Assembly (NCBI GenBank): GCA_018374635.1
Contig: JAHAEW010000018.1
Location: forward strand, 1-44,351
DNA: 44,351 bases
From: Clostridiales bacterium
GTDB lineage: Bacteria; Bacillota; Clostridia; Oscillospirales; Oscillospiraceae
Direction: 5' to 3'
Shown here: positions 32,729-40,740 of the stretch, one piece after another
How positions within the stretch are numbered: the stretch's first letter is position 1
Layout: the number at the start of each line of letters is the position of its first letter
The notes under the pieces: generated by a model
What the model was told of the DNA's origin: nothing
The model's input: the letters and a program-made list of their open reading frames with translations, nothing else
Database searches by the model: none
Translations under genes and position numbers: made by a program

Positions 32729-33056
32729 CAGAAGGCTCCTTTTCCTGTACTTCTTTCAGCAGAATTTTCTTTTCGAATCCACCTCGTTTAGCAGCCTTGG
32801 CTGCCCGCGCCTGCTCCAGTTCTTCCAGTGTCCAACCGCGGGCCTTCACGACAGCCTGCATGACCTCCAGTAGGTCGGCCAGTTCCTCCAGGGATTTGCT
32901 CTCCTGGTATTCCACCAGTTCTTCGTTCAGCTTCTGGTCCAGGAGAGTTATGTAGTCCTCGTCAGAAAGCGTTTCGCAGACGCAGGTCTTCCCATCGGCT
33001 TCGATAATCTCAGGGATGCGATCGCGCACCAGTTTGTGATAGGTTTTAGTAGGCAT
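32721..33056 (-). CDS. MazG-like nucleotide pyrophosphohydrolase
   Basis: 111 residues. The pattern KLVRDRIPEII at the N-terminus, then KLNEELVEYQES and EELADLLEVMQAV, gives the EExxE and ExxD metal ligands of all-alpha NTP pyrophosphohydrolases of the MazG / phosphoribosyl-ATP-diphosphatase type. It would cleave a nucleoside triphosphate or a related nucleotide to the monophosphate and PPi. It is not beside his genes, so a role in histidine synthesis is unlikely. It overlaps its neighbours on both sides and starts after GAGGAGG. With the NUDIX gene next to it, the operon encodes two nucleotide-cleaning enzymes. Confidence 0.88.
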   Translation of the reverse strand: MPTKTYHKLVRDRIPEIIEADGKTCVCETLSDEDYITLLDQKLNEELVEYQESKSLEELADLLEVMQAVVKARGWTLEELEQARAAKAAKRGGFEKKILLKEVQEKEPSDG

Positions 33057-33441
33057 CCTTTAGCCTCCTCAAGATCTCCACATCCGCAGGGCAAAACCCA
33101 TACTGATCAATCTCATCCACCGTAATCCAACGGATGTCATTATGCTCCAGTTTCTGGGGGGTGCCCTCCCGGATGACAGCATGAAATAGCGTCAGATGGA
33201 CCGTCAGATCGGGGTATTCATGAATCACGTCCATGAACACCTCGCCCACATTCAGCGTGACTGCCAACTCCTCCTGACATTCCCGGATAAGCGCCTGCTC
33301 CTTGGTTTCTCCTGGCTCCACCTTGCCGCCCACAAACTCCCACAACATCCCTCTGGCTTTGTGGGCCGGGCGTTGGCAGATCATAAACTTGTCCTGATCC
33401 CAAATGAGGGCTGCGACTACTTCCGTTGCCGTTTGCATCAT
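33046..33441 (-). CDS. NUDIX hydrolase (MutT-like)
   Basis: 131 residues with the complete NUDIX box GGKVEPGETKEQALIRECQE followed by ELAV (Gly, Glu, and the REUxEE metal ligands). It resembles (deoxy)nucleoside triphosphate pyrophosphohydrolases such as 8-oxo-dGTPase MutT. The start ATG follows GGAGG by seven bases and overlaps the upstream stop by one base. Genes like this are often found beside helicases of the DUF3427 kind, which is the case here. The natural substrate, whether an oxidised dNTP or a signal nucleotide, cannot be told from sequence. Confidence 0.92.
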   Translation of the reverse strand: MMQTATEVVAALIWDQDKFMICQRPAHKARGMLWEFVGGKVEPGETKEQALIRECQEELAVTLNVGEVFMDVIHEYPDLTVHLTLFHAVIREGTPQKLEHNDIRWITVDEIDQYGFCPADVEILRRLKDAY

Positions 33442-33749
33442 TATTTTGCCTCCAAAAGCCGCTTGCAGTAGTTGATCTCTTCTGTTGTAAATAAGCTCTG
33501 ATATTCTGGCTTACACACGGAATGTTCCATAGTTAAATCCAAGCGCCCGCAGAGATACAAGGTTGTATATCCATCGGATGGATTTCCAGATGCTATCCCG
33601 CTTCCGATGAGGCGCTTAGCTGTTTCTACACCTCCATGTTGCGAAAGCATCTGGTTAAAACGAGTTGGATTATATCGGCACTCCTTTTTTGCCCGCAGCA
33701 TTTTATCTTTCAACTCATTTTCAAACTGAAACGCAATTTTATCCATCAT
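33441..33749 (-). CDS. Small protein of unknown function in the defence operon
   Basis: 102 residues, alpha-helical, beginning MMDKIAFQFENELKDKMLRA. It has a mid-section GGVETAKRLIGSGIASG and a C-terminal EYQSLFTTEEINYCKRLLEA. I do not recognise a named family, though the pattern is of a short stand-alone domain that also appears at the ends of larger proteins. It lies ten bases after the DUF3427 helicase gene and overlaps the NUDIX start by one base, with AGAGGGA for translation. The context makes it a likely accessory subunit of the helicase. Confidence 0.75.
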   Translation of the reverse strand: MMDKIAFQFENELKDKMLRAKKECRYNPTRFNQMLSQHGGVETAKRLIGSGIASGNPSDGYTTLYLCGRLDLTMEHSVCKPEYQSLFTTEEINYCKRLLEAK

Positions 33750-33759
33750 AATCCCTCTC

Positions 33760-36700
33760 TTACCCCACCACGAGCTTATTGGTCTTTTTCAAAAACTTCG
33801 CCGGAATCGGCCGTTCCAGCTTCCAGGTGATATTCATGGGCCTGCTCCCCTCGTGCTTCACATAGTCGGCCACACCCAGGAAGGTGTAGGCCGCTGCACC
33901 TCCTGTGATCCGGTCGGTCTTAAACTCCCGGACAAACAGCAGCACTTTGCTCCCCCGCTCCCGGTGATGGATATACCGCTGCCCAGTGGGCGAGTCTGCC
34001 GCCGTGGTGCTCTGGCTCTGCCAATGGAACAGTTTTTCGTTGATAGAGTAATCGTGATACATGGTGGTGGGCGAGTAGTCCTTATCCGCCTTATTCAGCG
34101 TCACAAAGAACACGTCCAGCTGCTTCTCCGGCAGCCACTTCACGCCCTCACGCACTGTGGCCGGTTTCAAGAAGTCCAGCGCCACCAGCAGTTGGTCCCG
34201 GGTATAGGTGCAGTGGAGGTCCAGCGGGCAGTCAAAGCCCACGTCCACCGGCTCGTCGATGAAATTGATCTGTTCATACCGGTAGCGGAGCAGGGCCAGA
34301 AGTTCACCCAGCAACACCGGACTGTCCGAGAGAGCATACAGGTTGTCCAGCACCTCATCGGATACCCAACTCTCAGCCGCCTTGCCCCAAACGGTCACAT
34401 AGAACATCTGGAGCATCTGCTGCTCCAGATCGCTCAGCGCCGCGAAGTCCACATCGTCCAGACGGGGCAGCAGGTCCAGCATAAAGCGTATCCACCGCCG
34501 GGAGTCCACAACAGCCAACCGGCCGAAGGCTTTTGTCAATGTTTCCTCCATCGGTTCGCTGAAATCCTCCATCACATCCGCTCGGGCGCAGATGCGGGAG
34601 AAGGAAGAGAACCTGTAAATCGCCCTGGGGTCCAGGTGATAATACTCCAAAAAGTTTGCCAGGGTCAATTCCAAGCCGCTGTCCTCTGCAAAGCTGGCCA
34701 CACGGGACACCAGCCCGGCGGTATTGCCGTAAGAGGCACGGATGTTCTCCAGAATATACTTGGCGGCCTTCTTCTCCAGCTGTATGTAGCAGCCCTTTGG
34801 TGCCGAAACAAATCCATCCTTGATTTCACGGGTCACACTGCGGGTGGTATTGCTCAGCAGGGCGGCAAACTTGTCCTCGAAGTTGTACCGCTTGTTGGCC
34901 TGGCCGATAAAGTCCAGTACGGTCAGGCATTCCTTATCCTCTGCCAGCCGCAGGCCACGGCCCAGCTGCTGGAGGAAGATGGTCAGGGACTCGGTGGGCC
35001 GCAGAAACAGCACGGTATTGACCTCCGGGATGTCCACACCCTCGTTGTAGATGTCTACCACGAAGATAAAGCGAACCTCACCGCTCACCAACCGCCCTTT
35101 GGCCGTTTTTCTCTCCTCGTCGGAGGATTTTCCGGTCAAGAAGATGGAGGGAATTCCGTGGCCGTTGAAATAGCGGCACATAAACTCCGCATGCTCAATG
35201 GACACACAGAAGCCCAGGCCCTTGACCTCGTCGATATCGGTCACATACTTGAGAAGGGAGGACACCACCAGGTCGGCGCGGCGGTTTGCCACGGCGCCGC
35301 TGAAGGTGTAAAGATTGGAAAGCTCCCCCTTATCGTAACCGCCAGCAGTCCATTTCAGGGTGTTCAGATCCACCGTATCGGTGACGCCGAAATACTGAAA
35401 GGGGCACAGCAGCTTGCGGTCGATGGCCTCCGGCAGACGGATCTCGGCGGCGATCCGGTTATTGAAGTAGGGCAGCACGCTCTTGCCGTCCATACGCTCC
35501 GGGGTAGCGGTCAGGCCCAGCAGGATCTGGGGTTGGTAGTAGGACAGCAGCTTCTGGTAGGTGGGCGCTGCCGCATGGTGGAACTCGTCCACCACGATGT
35601 AGTCGTAGAAATCCGGGGCGGTCTTAGCGGAAAAATCCTGGGAGTTGAAGGTCTGAATGGACAGAAATAGATGGTCAATGCTCTCCGGCCGGTAGCTGCC
35701 CACAAACAGCTCACCGAAGTTAGCGTCCTTCAAAATCGCCCGGAAGGTATACAGGCTCTGCCGCAGGATCTCCTCCCGGTGAGCAACAAAGAGTAACCGG
35801 CAGGGCTTGCCGGAGTGCTGTTTGCAAAAACGCTTGTAGTCCAGCGCGGAGATCACCGTCTTGCCCGTGCCGGTGGCGGCCACCACCAGGTTGCGGGTGT
35901 AGCCCCGGACGGCGCGCTCCGCCTCCAGCTTGTCCAGGATCTCCTGCTGGTAGGAGTAGGGCGCGATATCCATGGTGTACACTTCGGCGTTGTTGGCGTC
36001 GAAGTATTTTTCTGCCTTTAGCGCCCGGGCCAGCCGCTCCTTTTGATCCTCGGAGTAGTACTCAAACTCGCTGGAGTTCCAGTAGCTCTCGAAGGTGGCG
36101 GCGATCTTGTCGATGGTCTCTGGCAGGTCCCGGCGGGTGACCTTCACATTCCACTCCAGGCCGCTGGAGATGGCGGCATTGGAAAGATTGGAGGAACCCA
36201 CATAGGCCGTGGTAAAGCCGGTGTCCCGGTAAAAGACATAGGTCTTGGCGTGGAGCCGGGTGCGCTTGGTATCGTAGCTGACCTTGATTTGGGTGTTGGG
36301 CAAGGCACGCAACTCCTCGATGGCTTTCACATCTGTGGCCCCCATGTAGGAGGTGGTGATGATCCGCAACTCCCCTCCGTTTCGGGTGAACTCCCGCAAC
36401 TCGTCCATCAAGAGCCGCAGGCCGCTCCACTTGATAAAGGACACCAGCATATCAATGCGGTCGGCGGAGATGATCTCCTTTTTGAGTTCTGTGTACATCT
36501 GTGGCTCATGGATGGCCCCGGTGAACAGGCTGCTCTGGGCGATGGAGGTCTCAGGCCGACTTAGGCCGGCTGCGGTTTTGCCCACCGCCAGCCGGGGATC
36601 TTGCTCCCGTAAAAGCGCAAGAAGCTGCTCTGCCCGCTGGTCAACGCTCAGCGCGGCAAAGTCAGCTTCCTGGGTTGTGTTCTGAATGAGGGTTACGATC

Positions 36701-36915
36701 TGGTTGGCAAGGCTGATCTGCGTGGAGATATCTCCGCCGTTATCCACCACATTCTCCAGGCCCTTTTGCACCACATCCGCCAGATATTGCGCCAGCACCT
36801 TGGAGGCTTCCGCCTTGTCAATGGGCGCAACCGATTTACGGGCATCCGGGATCTCCGAAAGCTCGCGGTTCAGGGCGGTATTGATGATTTGTTCGTAAAG
36901 GCCGGGAGACAGCAT
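33760..36915 (-). CDS. PLD-nuclease / superfamily II helicase fusion, DUF3427 type
   Basis: 1051 residues. Residues about 130-290 form a phospholipase-D-type nuclease with one HxK motif, LHAKTYVFY (H222, K224), followed by GSSNLS. The helicase core follows: ATGTGKT (347-353), motif II DEFH (443-446), LGLTATPERMDG, and motif VI QQLGRGLRLA. The last 350 residues match the DUF3427 region, ending with a small-molecule- or DNA-binding beta domain (SKVLLFVREFKTD, TFLGVADYVKHEGSRP). It is the promoter-proximal gene of the operon. The start at 36915 (MLSPGLYEQ) is chosen because the predicted promoter lies at 36962-36990; longer starts would be upstream of it. Such enzymes are presumed to degrade invading DNA. 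Confidence 0.9.
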   Translation of the reverse strand: MLSPGLYEQIINTALNRELSEIPDARKSVAPIDKAEASKVLAQYLADVVQKGLENVVDNGGDISTQISLANQIVTLIQNTTQEADFAALSVDQRAEQLLALLREQDPRLAVGKTAAGLSRPETSIAQSSLFTGAIHEPQMYTELKKEIISADRIDMLVSFIKWSGLRLLMDELREFTRNGGELRIITTSYMGATDVKAIEELRALPNTQIKVSYDTKRTRLHAKTYVFYRDTGFTTAYVGSSNLSNAAISSGLEWNVKVTRRDLPETIDKIAATFESYWNSSEFEYYSEDQKERLARALKAEKYFDANNAEVYTMDIAPYSYQQEILDKLEAERAVRGYTRNLVVAATGTGKTVISALDYKRFCKQHSGKPCRLLFVAHREEILRQSLYTFRAILKDANFGELFVGSYRPESIDHLFLSIQTFNSQDFSAKTAPDFYDYIVVDEFHHAAAPTYQKLLSYYQPQILLGLTATPERMDGKSVLPYFNNRIAAEIRLPEAIDRKLLCPFQYFGVTDTVDLNTLKWTAGGYDKGELSNLYTFSGAVANRRADLVVSSLLKYVTDIDEVKGLGFCVSIEHAEFMCRYFNGHGIPSIFLTGKSSDEERKTAKGRLVSGEVRFIFVVDIYNEGVDIPEVNTVLFLRPTESLTIFLQQLGRGLRLAEDKECLTVLDFIGQANKRYNFEDKFAALLSNTTRSVTREIKDGFVSAPKGCYIQLEKKAAKYILENIRASYGNTAGLVSRVASFAEDSGLELTLANFLEYYHLDPRAIYRFSSFSRICARADVMEDFSEPMEETLTKAFGRLAVVDSRRWIRFMLDLLPRLDDVDFAALSDLEQQMLQMFYVTVWGKAAESWVSDEVLDNLYALSDSPVLLGELLALLRYRYEQINFIDEPVDVGFDCPLDLHCTYTRDQLLVALDFLKPATVREGVKWLPEKQLDVFFVTLNKADKDYSPTTMYHDYSINEKLFHWQSQSTTAADSPTGQRYIHHRERGSKVLLFVREFKTDRITGGAAAYTFLGVADYVKHEGSRPMNITWKLERPIPAKFLKKTNKLVVG

Positions 36916-36961
36916 ATCGTTCACTCTTCCTATCTTCTCTTTGCTAATGCACAGCGTATTT

Positions 36962-36990
36962 AGTATAGCTGGATTTTCAGGAACCGACAA
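36962..36990 (-). promoter_or_regulatory. Sigma-A promoter of the McrBC/helicase operon
   Basis: Minus strand: -35 TTGTCG (36985-36990), 17-bp spacer, -10 TATACT (36962-36967). It lies 47 bases before the first start codon. No other good promoter is seen down to mcrC, and genes overlap or nearly touch, which supports one long transcript. Confidence 0.65.
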
Positions 36991-37131
36991 GAATTTATTG
37001 GAAAATATCAGCATAACTTGCCCGGTTCTGTTTATGCCTCTTTTCTCGTCTATTCTTATTGTGGTAAAATCAGTTTAACATAATTTTTGTCCTATAAGCA
37101 GGACTATCACTTTCGTTATGGTAGAAAGCGG

Positions 37132-37818
37132 ATGATGCGCACGATGTACACCTTCACGACAAACGGAAAAACGGTATCCATTTTCCCGAGCTTGGAACCA
37201 AATACCCCCATTCTCTACCTCAACACCTTCTCCGGCGAAGGGCAAAAGGTGTATGAGGCCGCGCAGGCTACTGGCTGCCCGCCGTTCACACTGGTGGCCG
37301 TCAGCGATTTGGACTGGAACCACGATATGGCCCCTTGGGATAGTCCGCCTACTTTCAAAAACGCGGACCCCTGCACCGGCGGGGCGGATGACTATCTTCG
37401 GCTTCTGACCGAGGAGATCATTCCGGCGGCAGAGAAAGAGCTTGGCGGCGTTCCTCGTTGGCGGGGGATCGCCGGGTATTCTCTGGCTGGGCTGTTCGCT
37501 CTGTATGCCATCTACCAGACGAACCTGTTTTCCCGGGTGGGCAGCATGTCCGGCTCCCTCTGGTTTCCCGGTATGAAGGAGTACATCTTCTCCCACGAGC
37601 CAAAGCACTTGCCGGATCGTATGTACTTTTCTTTGGGAGATAAGGAGAGCAAAACCAAGAATCCGATCCTGCGCACAGTTCAGGCGAACACCGAGGAGAT
37701 ATGCGCTTATTACCAGCGCAAAGGGATCGACACGGTGTTCCAGCTGAACCCTGGCAACCACTTTGTCCAGAGTGTTGAGCGCACTGCTGCCGGTATTGCT
37801 TGGATACTGAGCCAGTAA
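37132..37818 (+). CDS. Alpha/beta-hydrolase fold esterase (Fes/IroE-like family)
   Basis: 228 residues. The nucleophile elbow is AGYSLAGLFALYA (Ser near residue 130), with the oxyanion strand LYLNTFSGEG and a C-terminal His in LNPGNHFVQ. It fits the esterase-D/siderophore-esterase type, often annotated only as alpha/beta hydrolase. No signal peptide is present, so it is cytoplasmic. Starts at ATG 37132, 37135 or 37144 are possible; the upstream TTG frame is less likely. It faces away from the defence operon and is not clearly part of it. The substrate is unknown. Confidence 0.85.
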   Translation: MMRTMYTFTTNGKTVSIFPSLEPNTPILYLNTFSGEGQKVYEAAQATGCPPFTLVAVSDLDWNHDMAPWDSPPTFKNADPCTGGADDYLRLLTEEIIPAAEKELGGVPRWRGIAGYSLAGLFALYAIYQTNLFSRVGSMSGSLWFPGMKEYIFSHEPKHLPDRMYFSLGDKESKTKNPILRTVQANTEEICAYYQRKGIDTVFQLNPGNHFVQSVERTAAGIAWILSQ

Positions 37819-37833
37819 GAGAGGCGGTTCCCC

Positions 37834-37989
37834 ATGGCGACCGTTCGACGCCCACACTTTGACATTCCTGCTGTAATCCGGCGTGTATGTTATGGAAGGA
37901 AGAACTCTATTCTGACTTTTGCAGATGGAACTGTGGAATCGTCGTTTGGCAAAAAACAAGTTCTATTTGGCGATTTCTGCCGCTTATAG
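37834..37989 (+). CDS. Possible small protein, 51 residues
   Basis: A short frame starts at ATG 37834 with GAGAGG 11 bases upstream, 15 bases after the esterase stop. It reads MATVRRPHFDIPAVIRRVCY, then GRKNSILTFADGTVESSFGK and a tail ending FGDFCRL. It is basic with no recognisable family. It overlaps the 3' end of the convergent VWA pseudogene by 6 bases. It may be a real small gene or the start of a cut-off one. Confidence 0.3.
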   Translation: MATVRRPHFDIPAVIRRVCYGRKNSILTFADGTVESSFGKKQVLFGDFCRL

Positions 37990-38619
37990 AAATCCTCCTT
38001 GGTGGTGTCTTTGCCAGTACTCATCCAAAGGATCTCTGCACTGGACAGCGATTACAACTTGGCCCATCATCTCGTAGTTGAGGTGAGCACCTACACTGTC
38101 GCAGTGACAGTTCACAGCCCGGTCGGAAGCGAGGCCCAAGTGGCCTACCGTCTCTACCGTGTCGATGTTGGCTTACAAGAAGAAAAACCCCCCTCCGTGT
38201 TTCTCCTTTTGGCGCTGGATTGTCTCTTTGATCCACTGGGCCGAATAGCCGCGGCTGGCGCTCTCCATGCCGTCTGTGGTGATGACAAAGAGCGTATGCT
38301 CCAGCACATCCTCGTGTCGGGCATACTTGTGGATGTTGGCAACATGATGGATAGCCCACATCGTAGCATCCAGTAGAGCGGTGCAGCCACGCACATAGTA
38401 CTCCTTGCCGGTGATGGGCTGGACCTCGGTTTCCTTTACCCGGTCATGGAGCACCTCACTCTGGTCATCAAAGAGGAGAGAGGAAACGAATGCCTCGCCG
38501 GGTTCCTTTTTCTGCTTTTCAATCATGGCGTTGAAGCCGCCGATGGTGCTCCCATCCAGCCCCTGTATGGAGCCGCTACGGTTCAGAATGAACACCAGCT
38601 TCGTCAAGCTCTCATTCAT
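37984..38619 (-). pseudogene. VWA-domain protein gene, interrupted by in-frame TAA
   Basis: The frame opens MNESLTKLVFILNRSGSIQG and follows the small bacterial VWA (TerY-like) family: TIGGFNAMIEKQK, VSSLLFDDQ, RGCTALLDA, LFVITTDGMESASRGYS. At 38173-38175 a TAA stands where the family has Gly in FIFLGANID. The frame then continues ANIDTVETVGHLGLASDRAV and NCHCDSVGAHLNYEMMGQVV to a final TAA at 37984, giving the family's normal length of about 210 codons. The MIDAS motif is also altered (NRSGS instead of DRSGS), so metal binding would fail. Both changes point to a pseudogene. A 148-residue N-terminal fragment could still be made. Confidence 0.8.
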
Positions 38620-39022
38620 AATAGCAAAACAACAGTGTCCGTCACAGCTGCGAAATCTTTTATTATACTTGATATATTTAATTGAAAAGTAAAAATCAAG
38701 TGTTATGTTCTAAGTTCTTTGTCAATGCATTTTTTAGCTTCCTCAGGTGAGTATGAATCTCCATCTTTTTTAGATACTTAGAACTGGGGACATATTCGCT
38801 CAATCTGAATGTTGTCTTCCTCTTTAATACAAATATCCGGGAAATATATGCAATTCAGATGCTTTTGTACCCTATTTGCCGTATCTCCAGGTAGTAAAGG
38901 ACCTGTCAAAAATTTGATTCTTCTGAAAATTTGTCATCTAAAAGTTGTCCCGGATTGACATTTTGCGATAAGCCACTTTTAAATCGTCCAGTGCCTTGGC
39001 GGCTACTCTGATGTCCTGTTGA
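38620..39022. other. Gene-poor stretch with decayed coding remnants
   Basis: No intact gene. The minus strand holds two remnants, described at 38703-38940 and as a 27-codon tail at 38938-39019 (VNNQQDIRVAAKALDDLKVA, then YRKMSIRDNF and stop). The tail lies just past the transporter gene, and I do not recognise it. Confidence 0.4.
38703..38940 (-). pseudogene. Remnant of an unrecognised gene with an in-frame TAA
   Basis: One minus-strand frame reads FLTGPLLPGDTANRVQKHLN, then CIYFPDICIKEEDNIQIERI and CPQF. It meets TAA at 38778-38780, and goes on VSKKDGDSYSPEEAKKCIDK ELRT to a stop at 38703-38705. The even amino-acid make-up on both sides of the stop suggests former coding DNA. The 5' end is lost. 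No family assigned. Confidence 0.35.
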
Positions 39023-40708
39023 TTATTTACTCTGCAGGGTGAACCAGGTGTCGTAAGAGAAGGCGCCGTTACCGCTGCGGAAGGACCAGTTTGTGAAGTC
39101 TTGGGTGTTGTAGGGATAGAACATGCTCTCGACGCCCAGGGAAATAGCCACCATGTTGTCGGCCAGGTAGTGCTGGCTGTCGTAGGCGGCGGCTGCGTAC
39201 TCCTCGGGGTTCTTGGAGTCGATGATCCGGGAGAAGAGTTCCACATACTCGTGGTTGTTGTTGGTGCCGTTCCAGGTCAACGTGCCGTCGGAGCCGGCCT
39301 TTTCCACCAGGCCCTGGTTGACGGTGTCGATGATGGCGACGCCCTGGGAGCAGGAGGTGATGGCAATCTGGAAGTCCTTGTTGCCGCGCCACCGGGCCTG
39401 CCAGGCGTCGGAGTTGGACACATCCTCATCCAGGTAGGCGTCCAGGCCCACATCCTGGAGGTTCTGTACCACCACCTGGGCCAGCCGCTGGTACAGAACG
39501 CCTTTGGAGGCATTGTAAGCGGGGCTGACCATGATGCGCATGGGCGAGCCGTCCTTGTTCTCCCGGAGACCGTCGCCGTCGATGTCCACGTAGCCGGCCT
39601 CATCGAGAATCCGGTTGGCCTCGTCGGTATTCCGCTGGTTGGTGGGTAGGTCATCGGCGTAACCGATGTTGCCCGGGGAGATGACGCCCTTGGTGCCGGG
39701 GACACAGTAGTCGCCGCCGTCGGTGGCTGCCAGCAGATCATAGTCTAGGGCGTAGTACACGGCGTTGCGGATGTCCAGGTCGCTCATGAGGCTGTCCTGG
39801 AAGTTGAATTCGAGAATGGGGCCGCCCAGGTTCACTTCCTCGCCCACGTCCAGGTAATCCAATGCCTGGATGGCGGGGACGTAGTTGCCGGACAGGCCGG
39901 CGGCGTACTGGAACATGCAGTCGATTTCGCCGTTCTTGAAGGCCATGACCAGGCTCTCGGGACTCTCGTACAGGTGGAAGGCGATGCGCTTGATGGTGGG
40001 CGCACCCTCGTGATAGTCCTCATAGCGGTTGAAGTAGGCGATCTTGGCCTCGTCATCGTAGGAGTCAAAGACGTAGGGGCCGCAGCCGACCATGGCCTCG
40101 GGGCCGGTGAAGGACTTCAGGTCCTCCACGTTCTCCCAGATGTGCTTGGGATAGATGACGCAGCCGGCGCTGGACATGATCATGTGGCGCAGGAATACGT
40201 AGGCGCAGGAGCTCTGCATGTTGACGCGAATACTGGTATCGTCCAGGACCTCCACACTCTTCATGTACCGCAATGCCACCGAGGGCTTGAGGACATCGAG
40301 CCACAGGTTTAAGGAGAACTCGATGTCCTCCATGGTCAGAGGCGTGCCGTCGTGCCACTTGATGCCGTCCTGGAAGTAGAAGGTAACGGAGGTGCCGTCC
40401 TCAGCAATCTCGTAGCGCTCGCACAGGCAGGGCACCACCTCGTTGTTTTCTCCGTAGCGCACCAGGTTGCTGTAGAGGAAGCCGTCGTAGCTCAGGTACT
40501 TGATGAGCTCGCAGTAGGGGCTCTCCACGTCAAACTGGTAGATGCTGCCGACGTTGAGAAGTTCCACGTCGCCGCCGCCGGCATCCTGGGCGGTGGTCTG
40601 GTCCCCGTCCGGCGCAGCGTCCTCCGCCGGGGCGCTGCCGCAGGCACCCAGGGACAGCAGGGCCACCAGGCACAGCAGCAGTGCCAGAATCCGTTTTGCT
40701 TGTTTCAT
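39023..40708 (-). CDS. ABC transporter substrate-binding lipoprotein, family 5 (oligopeptide/nickel type)
   Basis: 561 residues. The signal peptide MKQAKRILALLLCLVALLSL ends in a lipobox (LGAC), so the protein is tethered to the outer face of the membrane. An acidic linker leads to the SBP_bac_5 fold, with the family pattern CERYEIAEDGTSVTFYFQDG, then IKWHDGTPLTMEDI near residue 120. It captures the ligand (peptide, nickel-type chelate or similar) and hands it to the permeases. It is the last gene of the operon, 32 bases after the second permease. The start at 40708 has AAAGGAG nine bases upstream; ATG 40714 is too close to that site. The ligand cannot be told from sequence. Confidence 0.93.
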   Translation of the reverse strand: MKQAKRILALLLCLVALLSLGACGSAPAEDAAPDGDQTTAQDAGGGDVELLNVGSIYQFDVESPYCELIKYLSYDGFLYSNLVRYGENNEVVPCLCERYEIAEDGTSVTFYFQDGIKWHDGTPLTMEDIEFSLNLWLDVLKPSVALRYMKSVEVLDDTSIRVNMQSSCAYVFLRHMIMSSAGCVIYPKHIWENVEDLKSFTGPEAMVGCGPYVFDSYDDEAKIAYFNRYEDYHEGAPTIKRIAFHLYESPESLVMAFKNGEIDCMFQYAAGLSGNYVPAIQALDYLDVGEEVNLGGPILEFNFQDSLMSDLDIRNAVYYALDYDLLAATDGGDYCVPGTKGVISPGNIGYADDLPTNQRNTDEANRILDEAGYVDIDGDGLRENKDGSPMRIMVSPAYNASKGVLYQRLAQVVVQNLQDVGLDAYLDEDVSNSDAWQARWRGNKDFQIAITSCSQGVAIIDTVNQGLVEKAGSDGTLTWNGTNNNHEYVELFSRIIDSKNPEEYAAAAYDSQHYLADNMVAISLGVESMFYPYNTQDFTNWSFRSGNGAFSYDTWFTLQSK

Positions 40709-40740
40709 TCTCATTTTCTCCTTTCAAAACGTTGATCATT

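Noticed and set aside
11405..38940. Stop-codon reassignment as explanation for several in-frame TGA and TAA codons
   Set aside because: Intact genes in the window end normally with TGA, TAA and TAG, and both TGA and TAA interrupt the affected frames; local decay is simpler.
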